From assembly GCF_030546805.1 (NCBI RefSeq), contig NZ_JAUOPC010000007.1, positions 186,001-250,000 of the forward strand: 64,000 nt of DNA, in the 5' to 3' direction. This document shows, piece after piece, positions 8,974 through 18,137 of the stretch. The notes under the pieces were generated by a model. The model was not told the origin of the DNA and searched no databases. It was given only the letters and a program-made list of their open reading frames with translations. This DNA is from Cyclobacterium sp. 1_MG-2023 (GTDB lineage Bacteria > Bacteroidota > Bacteroidia > Cytophagales > Cyclobacteriaceae). A program made the translations under genes and the position numbers. Positions within the stretch are counted from its first letter, which is position 1, and each line of letters starts with the position of its first letter.

Positions 8974-10836
8974 ATGATGAAAAATATAAAATATCTAGGG
9001 TTGGCATTGACGATCTCTTTTCTCAATTTTTCTTGTGATGAAGAGTTTTTAAATGCACCACCCCAAGGAGAAGTATCGGAATCTGCAGTATGGACAGATC
9101 CGGGACTTGCAGAAGCTTTTGTGACTGACTTATACAAAGGTTTGGGACAAGGCGGTTTTAGTGAGCAGGCTTTGGCATCTTTGACTGATGAAACCATTTT
9201 CACTCACCCCGGTAGAAATATTACTACCGTAACAGAAGCAAGATCCAACCCTCAGGAACCGGGATGGATGGATTACACAAGAAACTGGCCTGACCTTTAT
9301 AGTAATTTAAGGGCAACCAATATCGCCATTGATAACCTGACAGATCCTTCTTTTGCAAATGAAGGAGGAATAGCAGACAGATTGCTTGGTGAAGCTACTT
9401 TTATGAGAGCTTACTTTCACCACCAATTGTTAAGGAATTTTGGAGGGATACCAATTGCAGATAAAACCTTTACTTTAGATGAAGAAACCTATGAACTTCC
9501 AAGGAATACTTATGAAGAAGTAGTAGATTTTATCATCGCAGACCTAGACAAAGCAGCTACCTTATTGGCAGGAAAAGACCTTACCGGTGGCAGGGCTACT
9601 GAGCTTGCCGCTTTGGCCTTGAAGTCAAGAGTATTGATCTATGCAGCATCTGATTTGCATGACATGCCAACGGCTTCTGCAAAATCTTCTGTAATTTCAG
9701 GTTACCAAAATAAAGAACTGATCGGCTATACCAGTGGCAGCCAAGCTGACCGTTACCAACAAGCCGCGGCTGCTGCCAAGGCTGTTCTTGACAAAGCCAG
9801 TGGAAATATGCTGGATCTATCTGAGCCTCTTTCACAGGAAGAAGCGATTCAGACCTATATGAACAACTCCCTTTCAAGAAATGGTGGAGAGAGTGAAATG
9901 ATTTTCGGAAGGTATTTCTTGTCTCAAAAGCCTGAAACAGGTGGACGTCATGGACTTCACAATGGACCCAATGGATACAACAACTGGGCAGGAAACACGC
10001 CTGTACAGCTTCTAATTGATGATTATCAAATGATGGATGGTTCTGATTTTGATTGGGAGGATGAAGAACATGCAAGCGCTCCTTACGAAGATCGTGAACC
10101 TAGATTTTATGCAACTTTCCTATATGAAGGAGCACCATGGAAACCAAGGTCCTCTGCCAATCAGGCCAGAGACCCACTTGGTCAAATTCAAACAGGTACT
10201 TATGAAGTAATCAATAGTGAAGGTCAAAAAGTAACCCATTTTGGATTGGATACAAGAAATAGCCCTATTGAGGACTGGAATGGAAGTTATACGGGATATT
10301 ATATTCGAAAATTCATTGAACCGGATCCAAATTTTGTGGATCAAAACACCTGGCAAGAAATTCCTTGGCCACATTTAAGGTTTACTGAAGCCGTCTTTAA
10401 TTATGCGGAAGCAAATATTGCCTTGGGTAATGATGAAGAAGCAAGAACCTGGTTAAATAAAATCAGATATAGAGCCGGATTGCCAGCGCTTACTGCTTCC
10501 GGAGAAGAGCTAATGGAAGCCTTGATCAATGAAAAACGCAAGGAGATGGTTCACGAAGAACAGCGCTTCTATGATGCCAGACGCTGGATGATTGCCCCAG
10601 AAACCTTGGGAAGACAACCTAATGGGATCAATATCGTGGGGACCCTTAAAGCAGGAAAAGACGTGACCATATACAGTTATAATACTGAAAACTACGACTA
10701 TTCCTATGAGGTGATCGACATAGATCCCGGTAAAGAAAACCGACTCTGGTTAGATAAAATGTATTTCATGCCAATTAACTTTGATGAAATGCAACGAAAC
10801 CGAGAGCTTATTCAGAACCCGGGATATGAAGATTAA
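8974..10836 (+). CDS. SusD/RagB-family nutrient-binding lipoprotein
   Basis: Surface lipoprotein lid of the SusCD importer. Seen: a signal peptide ending in the lipobox-like LNFSC with Cys about 20, SusD-like TPR helices (GEATFMRAYFHHQLLRNFGG, about residues 140-160) and the family's C-terminal region INEKRKEMVHEEQRFYDARR and NPGYED. Length about 620. A TTG six bases upstream is in frame, but the ATG-ATG at 8974/8977 just before the Lys-containing n-region is the likelier start. It is co-transcribed with the SusC gene and followed by a strong terminator. Confidence 0.95.
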   Translation: MMKNIKYLGLALTISFLNFSCDEEFLNAPPQGEVSESAVWTDPGLAEAFVTDLYKGLGQGGFSEQALASLTDETIFTHPGRNITTVTEARSNPQEPGWMDYTRNWPDLYSNLRATNIAIDNLTDPSFANEGGIADRLLGEATFMRAYFHHQLLRNFGGIPIADKTFTLDEETYELPRNTYEEVVDFIIADLDKAATLLAGKDLTGGRATELAALALKSRVLIYAASDLHDMPTASAKSSVISGYQNKELIGYTSGSQADRYQQAAAAAKAVLDKASGNMLDLSEPLSQEEAIQTYMNNSLSRNGGESEMIFGRYFLSQKPETGGRHGLHNGPNGYNNWAGNTPVQLLIDDYQMMDGSDFDWEDEEHASAPYEDREPRFYATFLYEGAPWKPRSSANQARDPLGQIQTGTYEVINSEGQKVTHFGLDTRNSPIEDWNGSYTGYYIRKFIEPDPNFVDQNTWQEIPWPHLRFTEAVFNYAEANIALGNDEEARTWLNKIRYRAGLPALTASGEELMEALINEKRKEMVHEEQRFYDARRWMIAPETLGRQPNGINIVGTLKAGKDVTIYSYNTENYDYSYEVIDIDPGKENRLWLDKMYFMPINFDEMQRNRELIQNPGYED

Positions 10837-10860
10837 TTAATATCCATACTAACAATAAAA

Positions 10861-10891
10861 AAAGAGCGATCAAATGGTCGCTCTTTTTTTG
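10861..10891 (+). terminator. Rho-independent terminator after the SusD gene
   Basis: AAAGAGCGA pairs with TCGCTCTTT around an 8-nt loop and is followed by a run of T. It separates the SusCD pair from the FG-GAP gene, so the downstream genes probably have their own promoter or depend on read-through. Confidence 0.87.
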
Positions 10892-11084
10892 TTACTACCG
10901 AGCATTAAAAACTCCTTCTGGTAAATACTATTTAGAAGTAAGCAAACAGTAATAAAAACATACTCAGCCTGATAAAATAAAAGGTAAGCTATCTGACCAT
11001 CAGCCCAATTCTAAGATAAGCCCAAGGAATACAAGGAGAAACTGTTAAAACTCACTATATTTACCCTTTCATATTTTCCTCTCT

Positions 11085-14000
11085 ATGTCCAATAATTTAC
11101 TCAATAAAATCCAGTTCATTCTCCCCCTATTGGTCTTGCTTGGTTGTCAGAAAGAGTCTGTGAAAAAGGACGAATTAAAGCAATTTACCCTTCTTACCCC
11201 TGAAGAAACAGGGATAACCTTTGAAAACACACTTACAGAAGGATTGAACACAAACATACTGATGTATGAATATTTTTACAATGGGGGTGGAGTAGCCATC
11301 GGTGACCTCAATGGAGATGGTTTGGAAGACCTTTATTTTACCGGAAACATGGTCGAAAACCAGCTGTATCTCAACAAAGGTAATTTTAAATTTGATGACA
11401 TCACCCAAGAAGCAGGGGTAGGAACCAGAGCGGCTCCTTGGAAAACGGGTACAGCCATGGCTGATGTCAATGGAGACGGACTGTTGGATATTTATGTTTG
11501 CTATTCAGGAAGCCTCCCTCCGGATAAAAGGAAAAACCAACTCTTCATCAACCAAGGGAATAACGAAAAAAACATCCCTCAATTTAAGGAGATGGCTGAG
11601 CAATACGGTATTGACAGTGAGGCAACCAGTACCCAGGGAAGTTTTTTTGACTTTGACAATGATGGTGACTTGGACCTCTTTCTACTCAACCATAATCCAA
11701 AATCCATTCCGGTATTGGATGAACCCAGTACACTAGCCCTATTAAATGAGTCAGACCCTGCAGGTCCACAGCTTTATAGAAATGATGGGGAAACTTTTAC
11801 CGAAATCACCCAAGAAGCCGGAATTTTAAAAGTAGCCTTATCCTATGGTTTGGGTGCAGGCATTGCAGACATTAACAATGACGGGTGGCAAGACATCTAC
11901 ATAAGCAATGACTACACTGCTCCTGATTACCTTTACTTGAACAATGGAGATGGGACTTTTACAAATCGCATCAACGAAATGTTGGATCATACCTCCCATT
12001 TCTCCATGGGAAATGATATTGCAGACGTCAACAATGATGGCCTGATGGACATTTTTACCTTAGACATGTTGCCGGAAGACAATAAAAGGCAGAAATTACT
12101 TATGGCTCCAGACAATTATGAAAAGTTTGAGTTTGGGCTAAAAATGGGGTTCCACCATCAATACATGCGGAACATGCTTCACCTCAACCATGGCAATGGA
12201 AGCTTTAGTGAAACAGGTCAAATGTCCGGAGTTTCCAATACTGACTGGAGCTGGGCAGCTTTATTAGCCGATTTTGACAATGATGGGTTAAAAGACCTAT
12301 TTATTACCAACGGTTATGCCAGGGACTATACCAATCAGGATTTTTTAAAATACATGGCTGATTATCTTAAAAACAATAAAAACGGCCTCAGAAGAGATAA
12401 TATTTTGGATTTGGTTCACCAAATGCCCTCTTCAGACTTGAACAATTATATCTATAAAAACACCAATGGGTGGATTTTTGAAGAAAAAATAAAGGACTGG
12501 GGTTTGGACCAAAAGGTCAACTCAAACGGTGCGGCCTATGCAGATTTAGACAATGATGGGGACTTAGATTTGGTTACCAATAATGTAAACCATGTCGCTT
12601 CTATATACAGAAACAATACTGACAGTCTTTCACGAAACAATAATTTCTTAAAAATCCAGCTACAAGGCAGTGGGCTAAACCATTTTGGTATAGGTGCCAA
12701 AATAAAAAGCTATGCAGGTGGGGAATTGCAGCAAATCGAGCAAATGCATGTCAGAGGTTATCAGTCCAGTGTATCTCCTGTTTTACATTTTGGGCTGGGC
12801 AAGCATACCATCATTGATTCCTTGGAGGTGTTATGGCCGGGTGGTAAAGTAGAACGCCGTTACAAGATCAAAAGCAATCAAACCATTGTATTTACTCAGA
12901 TTGATGCAGAGGATACCATCAATGACCAGGAACAAACAAGCCCTCTATTTAGGGAAACCCCTTCCCCTATTGCCCACAAGGCTTTGAAAAAATCAATCAA
13001 TGACTTCAAAAGACAGCCACTTTTGGTCAATCCACTGTCCTTTTCCGGGCCTGTCCTAACAAAAGCGGATGTCAATGGAGATGGACTGGAAGATGTTTTT
13101 ATAGGTGGAGAAGCAGGGCAAGCTGCGGCATTATGGCTACAAAACAAAGCCGGTGCTTTTTCTAAAAAACACATTCCGGCCTTTGAAGTGGACAAAGACT
13201 ATCAAGACTCAGATGCCACTTGGGCTGACTTAAATGGAGACGGTTCATTGGATCTCTATGTGGCGAGCGGCGGTTATGGTGAATTCATGCCCCAGGATAA
13301 AAGATTACAAGACAGGGTTTACTTCAATGATGGCAAGGGGAATTTAACCCGATCCATCCATTCCTTACCTGAAATGCTTATCAGTACTGGGGCCATAGCC
13401 ATTCATGATGTCAATAAGGATGGCTTTCCCGATATTTTTATTGGAGCTAGCGTAATACCCGGCAGATATCCCGAAACACCTGGAAGCCTGCTCCTTATCA
13501 ATGATGGAAAGGGTGGGTTTCTGGATAAAACCGCAGAATGGTTCGCTGAGCTTTCTAAATTAGGTCTAATCACTGATGCCCAATGGGCAGACCTTGACTT
13601 GGATGGTATAGCTGAATTGATCGTCATTGGAGAATGGTTACCCATTAATGTTTTTAAAATTGAGGGACAAAAATTACAAAATGTGAGTCAAGCGTTTTTC
13701 GCTGAAGAATTGAGTGGTTGGTGGAACACCCTTCATATTGCTGATCTAAATGCTGATGGAAGACCGGATCTGGTTGTTGGCAATCACGGATTAAACAGTC
13801 AGGTAAAAGTTAGCCCTGAACAACCTGCAGAGATGCACTACAAGGACTTTGACAACAATGGGGCGGTGGATCCTATATTAAGTTTCTATATTCAAGGCAA
13901 AAGTCATCCTTACCTTACTCGTGACGAGCTATTGCACCAAATGTCAAGTATGCGTACCAGATTTACTGACTATGAAACTTTTTCCGAAGCAGGCTTGGAT

Positions 14001-14417
14001 AATATATTTTCTAAAGAGGATATCGCCAGTGCCGGTCATTTGAAGGCCAACCACTTGGAGACAAGCCTATTTATCAATGGAAAAGAGGGGATGAAACACA
14101 CTGCATTACCACTAGAAGCTCAAGTATCGCCTGTTTTTGCTATTGAAAGTTTAGATATCAACCGAGATGGCCACCAAGATTTAATAGTAACAGGGAACAT
14201 TAACCAAGCAAGACTTCGTTTTGGTAAATATGATGCCAATCACGGCCTTGTATTATTGGGTGACGGGCAGGGTAATTTTAATTATTTGCCTCAAATAAAA
14301 TCCGGTCTAGATGTGAAAGGAGATGTGAGAAGTATTTTGCAAATTGGGGACCAACTTTTATTTGGCATCAATCAAGGTACTCTAAAAACATATAAGTTGC
14401 CAAAGAGTGAAAATTAA
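11085..14417 (+). CDS. FG-GAP/VCBS-repeat lipoprotein with ASPIC/UnbV domain
   Basis: A 1110-residue exported protein. It starts with a signal peptide and lipobox LVLLGC (Cys21), then carries many calcium-binding-like D-x-N-x-D-G-x-x-D repeats (for example DLNGDGLEDLYF, DVNGDGLLDIYV, DFDNDGLKDLFI), consistent with one or two beta-propellers. An ASPIC/UnbV module lies at about 520-605 (MHVRGYQSSVSPVLHFGLG, then LEVLWPGG), followed by a second block of FG-GAP repeats. Such CRTAC1-like proteins are common beside SusCD genes in Bacteroidota; their role is unproven, with surface binding the likely one. The next gene starts 4 bp after the stop, so they are likely one operon. Confidence 0.93.
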   Translation: MSNNLLNKIQFILPLLVLLGCQKESVKKDELKQFTLLTPEETGITFENTLTEGLNTNILMYEYFYNGGGVAIGDLNGDGLEDLYFTGNMVENQLYLNKGNFKFDDITQEAGVGTRAAPWKTGTAMADVNGDGLLDIYVCYSGSLPPDKRKNQLFINQGNNEKNIPQFKEMAEQYGIDSEATSTQGSFFDFDNDGDLDLFLLNHNPKSIPVLDEPSTLALLNESDPAGPQLYRNDGETFTEITQEAGILKVALSYGLGAGIADINNDGWQDIYISNDYTAPDYLYLNNGDGTFTNRINEMLDHTSHFSMGNDIADVNNDGLMDIFTLDMLPEDNKRQKLLMAPDNYEKFEFGLKMGFHHQYMRNMLHLNHGNGSFSETGQMSGVSNTDWSWAALLADFDNDGLKDLFITNGYARDYTNQDFLKYMADYLKNNKNGLRRDNILDLVHQMPSSDLNNYIYKNTNGWIFEEKIKDWGLDQKVNSNGAAYADLDNDGDLDLVTNNVNHVASIYRNNTDSLSRNNNFLKIQLQGSGLNHFGIGAKIKSYAGGELQQIEQMHVRGYQSSVSPVLHFGLGKHTIIDSLEVLWPGGKVERRYKIKSNQTIVFTQIDAEDTINDQEQTSPLFRETPSPIAHKALKKSINDFKRQPLLVNPLSFSGPVLTKADVNGDGLEDVFIGGEAGQAAALWLQNKAGAFSKKHIPAFEVDKDYQDSDATWADLNGDGSLDLYVASGGYGEFMPQDKRLQDRVYFNDGKGNLTRSIHSLPEMLISTGAIAIHDVNKDGFPDIFIGASVIPGRYPETPGSLLLINDGKGGFLDKTAEWFAELSKLGLITDAQWADLDLDGIAELIVIGEWLPINVFKIEGQKLQNVSQAFFAEELSGWWNTLHIADLNADGRPDLVVGNHGLNSQVKVSPEQPAEMHYKDFDNNGAVDPILSFYIQGKSHPYLTRDELLHQMSSMRTRFTDYETFSEAGLDNIFSKEDIASAGHLKANHLETSLFINGKEGMKHTALPLEAQVSPVFAIESLDINRDGHQDLIVTGNINQARLRFGKYDANHGLVLLGDGQGNFNYLPQIKSGLDVKGDVRSILQIGDQLLFGINQGTLKTYKLPKSEN

Positions 14418-14421
14418 TAAA

Positions 14422-15780
14422 ATGACAATTTTAAAAGCAAATAGCTTGGCTAGTTATAGATTAGCGATTTCAATCCCCTTTATACTGGCGCTACTTACTA
14501 TGGCCTGCGAAGCCCCAGTGGGAAAGCGCGCTGTCCCAGCTGCCAGCATTGGCCGGGCAACTGAGAAAATGACAGATTTGATGGTTCACGACATTACCAA
14601 CCCACCTTTAGCTGCCAGATTTTATGCCTATGCATGCCTTTCTGCTTATGAAACCATTGCCATCTCCAATGAGAAATATCCGTCTTTTACCGGCTTCTTA
14701 AACAATTTCCCCTCTATTACAGAACCTAGTTTGGAGAGTCCTTCACATGAAATAAGTGCCCTTTTTGCCATGCTACATACTGCCTCTGCCATGCAGCCAT
14801 CCGGTGCAGAATTAGATGCATTCAAGTTAACTTTAGCCGATTCATGTAAATCCTGGGGATATACTGAACAGGAAATTGCGGAAGCGAGCAGGTATGCAGA
14901 AGAGATAAGCGAACAGATATTAAGTTACGCCCAAAATGACCATTACAGGGAAATTAGCAATTATCCAAGGTATCAACCCTCTGAAGGTGCCGGAAAGTGG
15001 TACCCTACTCCACCCGGTTATTTTCCACCGGTAGAACCTTATTTTAATACCATCCGCCCCTTTACTTTGAAGGCTGCTGATCAATTCAAACCACTTCCTC
15101 CGGTAGCATTTTCTACCGACCCCCAATCGGAGTTTTATGCTTTAATGGAAGAAGTTTACAGCCTTGAAATGAATAAAGAACAACGTGAAATTGCTGCATT
15201 TTGGGACTGTAATCCATTTGCCTTAGAAGAGACAGGCCATCTGATGGTAGGGATCAAGCAAATTTCACCGGGCGGGCATTGGATGGGAATCACCGCAATC
15301 GCTTGTGAGCAATCCAATTTGAATTTCGAAGAAACAATAAAAATTAACAGTTTGGTAAGTATTGGGCTTATGGATGGATTTATAAGCTGCTGGGATGAAA
15401 AATACAGAAGTGACAGAATTCGACCTGAAACGGCCATTCGCAAAATCATTGACCCCACTTATCAGCCCATGTTACAAACGCCACCTTTTCCGGAATATCT
15501 TAGTGGACATTCCACCATATCTACCACTGCAGCGGTAATCCTCACCCACTTTTTTGGAGAAGATTACCAATATACAGACACTGTAGAAGAACAATATGGC
15601 TTAGGAAGCAGGGAATTCACTTCTTTCATGCAGGCATCGGAAGAAGCAAGCATCTCAAGATTATATGGAGGCATTCATTATATGGATGCCATAACCAGAG
15701 GACAAGACCAAGGCGAAGAGGTAGGAAATTGGATACTTAAATCCTACCAAGACCACCTCAACAAAACCAAACTTCACTAA
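14422..15780 (+). CDS. Vanadium-dependent haloperoxidase-type PAP2 lipoprotein (copy 1)
   Basis: Member of the PAP2/vanadium haloperoxidase superfamily, which includes haloperoxidases oxidising halides with H2O2 and acid phosphatases. Seen: a signal peptide ending LLTMAC (lipoprotein); the vanadate/phosphate pocket K-x6-RP (KYRSDRIRP, Lys about 327, Arg about 334), PFPEYLSGH (His about 363) and SRLYGGIH (Arg about 413, His about 419). All oxyanion ligands are therefore present, and the PFPEY-SGH / SRxYGGIH wording is that of the haloperoxidase branch. A GTG 15 bases upstream overlaps the previous gene; the ATG at 14422 is preferred. It forms a tandem pair with the next gene. Real substrate (halide or phosphoester) is undetermined. 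Confidence 0.87.
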   Translation: MTILKANSLASYRLAISIPFILALLTMACEAPVGKRAVPAASIGRATEKMTDLMVHDITNPPLAARFYAYACLSAYETIAISNEKYPSFTGFLNNFPSITEPSLESPSHEISALFAMLHTASAMQPSGAELDAFKLTLADSCKSWGYTEQEIAEASRYAEEISEQILSYAQNDHYREISNYPRYQPSEGAGKWYPTPPGYFPPVEPYFNTIRPFTLKAADQFKPLPPVAFSTDPQSEFYALMEEVYSLEMNKEQREIAAFWDCNPFALEETGHLMVGIKQISPGGHWMGITAIACEQSNLNFEETIKINSLVSIGLMDGFISCWDEKYRSDRIRPETAIRKIIDPTYQPMLQTPPFPEYLSGHSTISTTAAVILTHFFGEDYQYTDTVEEQYGLGSREFTSFMQASEEASISRLYGGIHYMDAITRGQDQGEEVGNWILKSYQDHLNKTKLH

Positions 15781-15815
15781 TAACTACTATTAATCACCTT
15801 TTATCTTTTCAAATC

Positions 15816-17171
15816 ATGTTATCAAAAAAATTAAAACTCCTTTTCAACCCCTATTTACTAGGCATAGGACTGCTTTTATCCCTAGGTTCTTGCGGTGAAA
15901 ATAATCAATACAAGCAACTTTTAGCCGACAACTATTACCTAATAGAAGCCAACGAGAGCCTCACAGAAACTCTTGTCCATGACATCTTTTCCCCTCCCGT
16001 TGCAAGTAGGATTTATGCCTATCCTTCCATTGCCTCCTATGAAATAGTTGCACTATCTGCTCCAGATAATTATGCCTCACTAATGGGGCAATTGAATAAG
16101 TCCAAACCACTATCGGTAGATCCATCAGCCTACCCAAAAGCAAATTACCAGTTGGCCAGCCTTGCTGCTTATTATAAAGTTGCGCTTCAATTGATTTTTA
16201 CCGAGCAATTTCTAATTGAAAACCGGGATAATTTATTTGAAAAAATCCAAAGTGCGGGTATGCCGGATGAGGAATTTGAGGCGTCAATTGCCTTGGGAGA
16301 TGCTGTAGCTGAGGAGATACTGGCATACGCATCAGAGGACAATTACCATCAGAGCAGGTCTTTTGGTAAATATACACCAACAGAAGATTTGGGTTCTTGG
16401 AAGCCAACTCCACCGGCTTATATAGAAGCCATAGAACCCCATTGGAATAAAATCAGACCGTTCTTCTTAGACTCTGCCAGTCAATTTGCACCCGAGCCTC
16501 CGCCTGCGTTTGACACTATTCCGGAAAGCACCTTCTACCAAGATGCCAAAGCGGTGATGGATGCCCGGGTTAATATTGAGGGTGAACAAGAAGAAATTGC
16601 CTTTTTCTGGGATTGTAATCCATATAAAATGAATGTAAAAGGTCATGTCATGTATGCTGAAAAGAAAATCACCCCCGGAGGTCACTGGATGGGTATTGCA
16701 GGAATAGCAGCAAAAACCAAAAAACTTGATTGGAAAGCGACTTCAGAGACCATGGCCACTACCGCAATTTATCTTTTCGATGGATTCATTTCATGTTGGG
16801 ATGAAAAATACCGAAGTGTATTGATTAGACCGGAAACCTATATCAATATATACATGGATAAAAACTGGCTGCCCTTGTTACAAACACCCCCATTCCCTGA
16901 ATACACCAGTGGACACAGTGTAGTATCAACAGCTGCAGCGGAAGCTTTAACAAAGTTATTGGGTGAACCTTTCCACTTTGTTGATTCAACTGAAGTTAAA
17001 TTTGGCTTAGGAGTAAGAGAATTTGACTCCTTCCGTATTGCATCCTCTGAGGCTGCCATTAGTCGCTTTTTTGGAGGTATCCATTACCTTCCGGCCATTG
17101 ATAATGGCGTGGAGCAAGGAAAAGGAATTGCAAACCTTATCAATCAGAAAATAAAAACCAGGATAGAGTAA
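15816..17171 (+). CDS. Vanadium-dependent haloperoxidase-type PAP2 lipoprotein (copy 2)
   Basis: Tandem paralogue of the preceding gene, 451 residues, with the same architecture: signal peptide with lipobox LSLGSC (Cys26), N-terminal helical domain, then KYRSVLIRP (Lys331, Arg338), PFPEYTSGH (His367) and SRFFGGIHY (Arg417, His423). The shared blocks FWDCNP, PGGHWMGI and DGFISCWDEKYRS show recent common ancestry, but the N-terminal halves have diverged strongly, so the copies may differ in substrate. It begins 35 bp after copy 1 and is probably in the same transcript. It ends the accessory block; a palindromic repeat element lies directly downstream. Confidence 0.87.
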   Translation: MLSKKLKLLFNPYLLGIGLLLSLGSCGENNQYKQLLADNYYLIEANESLTETLVHDIFSPPVASRIYAYPSIASYEIVALSAPDNYASLMGQLNKSKPLSVDPSAYPKANYQLASLAAYYKVALQLIFTEQFLIENRDNLFEKIQSAGMPDEEFEASIALGDAVAEEILAYASEDNYHQSRSFGKYTPTEDLGSWKPTPPAYIEAIEPHWNKIRPFFLDSASQFAPEPPPAFDTIPESTFYQDAKAVMDARVNIEGEQEEIAFFWDCNPYKMNVKGHVMYAEKKITPGGHWMGIAGIAAKTKKLDWKATSETMATTAIYLFDGFISCWDEKYRSVLIRPETYINIYMDKNWLPLLQTPPFPEYTSGHSVVSTAAAEALTKLLGEPFHFVDSTEVKFGLGVREFDSFRIASSEAAISRFFGGIHYLPAIDNGVEQGKGIANLINQKIKTRIE

Positions 17172-17174
17172 TTC

Positions 17175-17353
17175 AACCCGAAATATGCAATAGACAATCT
17201 ATTACGTGCTGAAATCGCTTCAAAATCAGCCACTTCGTTGCTGTTTTCAATTTTACCATAGCGGAGCTATGCTAAAATCTCCAAACAGCCTGATTTTCTT
17301 GCGATTGCAACACTTCCCGTAAACACGGGAAATCCTATTACATAATCCGGGTT
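17175..17353 (+). repeat. MITE-like palindromic element with terminal inverted repeats
   Basis: A 179-bp element begins AACCCGAAATATGCAATAG, and its last 19 nt (17335-17353) are the inverted complement with 16 of 19 matches. Nested inside are further arms: AATCGCTTCAAAATCAG against CTGATTTTCTTGCGATT, GCTGTTT against AAACAGC, and TTTTACCATAGC against GCTATGCTAAAA around a GGA loop. A small extra hairpin TTCCCGT-AAAC-ACGGGAA lies in the right part. The element could fold into one long cruciform or RNA stem. It has no coding capacity. A decayed copy lies at 5006-5164. Confidence 0.75.
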
Positions 17354-17371
17354 CAAAAAAAAGACAGAATG

Positions 17372-17412
17372 GTGATTTTCTACTGCCTAAAGAAACTGTA
17401 GCAGAAAATCAC
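17372..17412 (-). terminator. Hairpin between convergent genes
   Basis: GTGATTTTCT pairs with AGAAAATCAC, with two further pairs across a bulge. On the minus strand a run of eight T follows about 10 nt beyond the stem, so it may terminate the nadD operon. The spacing to the T-run is long for a classical terminator. The rest of the spacer (17413-17565) holds nothing recognisable. Confidence 0.35.
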
Positions 17413-17565
17413 TGTTCTTTCCCCCCTCAAAAAAGGCTACCATCATCAAGCCTCTCCTCTTAAAAATTGTAAAATCAAGCGATCAACAATTGCCGAAAGT
17501 TTTAAGAGAGAAAATTCATGCAAGGAATTAGAGATAAATCCGCAAATGTAGGCCACAACTTTTAA

Positions 17566-18132
17566 CTAGATGAAGAATTTTTTGTCTCGAATATAATCCA
17601 TCACATGAGGATGCAATAAGTATCTTACCGAACCTCCTTTATGAATCATTTTGCGAATAAACGTCGCTGAAATATCAAGAAGCGGGGCATCTACAAATTG
17701 AATATTTTCGTGGGTCACTTTTTTATTTCTCCCCGGACGAGGATATACGTAAAGCTTGTATTGTTTTAATAATTCCTCACTATTTTTCCATTTATGAAAA
17801 TGATTCAGATTATCACTTCCTAAGATTAAGGAAAACTCATGGGTTGGATATTGCGCTGTAAGGTAAGTTAATGTATCTATGGTATAACTGGGTCTTGGCA
17901 TATGAAACTCTACATCCTTTACTTTAAACTTAAAATGGTCTGCTGTAGCCAGCTCCACCATTTTGAGTCTGTCAAACTCATGTAACAAGGACTTACTCGA
18001 CTTCATTGGGTTCTGTGGGGAAACGATAAACCATACCTCATCCAACTCCGTTTGATCTTGCATAGTATCGGCAATAATCAAGTGCCCCACATGAATAGGG
18101 TTAAATGACCCAAAATAAAGCCCTACTTTCAA
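17566..18132 (-). CDS. nadD: Nicotinate-nucleotide adenylyltransferase
   Basis: Converts nicotinate mononucleotide and ATP to deamido-NAD in NAD synthesis. Seen: the nucleotidyltransferase signature GSFNPIHVGH at residues 8-17, the SPQNPMKS segment near 39-46, and ISATFIRKM near 153-161 (the ISxTxxR motif). Its 188 residues are normal. It is the last gene of a four-gene leftward operon, 5 bp after gmk. Confidence 0.95.
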   Translation of the reverse strand: MKVGLYFGSFNPIHVGHLIIADTMQDQTELDEVWFIVSPQNPMKSSKSLLHEFDRLKMVELATADHFKFKVKDVEFHMPRPSYTIDTLTYLTAQYPTHEFSLILGSDNLNHFHKWKNSEELLKQYKLYVYPRPGRNKKVTHENIQFVDAPLLDISATFIRKMIHKGGSVRYLLHPHVMDYIRDKKFFI

Positions 18133-18137
18133 ATCAA

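Noticed and set aside
9596-10075. 159-codon open frame antisense to the SusD gene
   Set aside because: Its sequence is rich in His, Gln and Leu as expected from the complement of SusD codons, with no motif or start signal.
5780-10836. Classical polysaccharide utilisation locus
   Set aside because: A SusC/SusD pair is present, but no glycoside hydrolase, polysaccharide lyase, sulfatase or hybrid two-component regulator is found nearby.
17175-17353. Palindromic element considered as an insertion sequence or a structured RNA gene
   Set aside because: There is no transposase frame, no matching RNA family that I recognise and no promoter. It is therefore listed only as a repeat.
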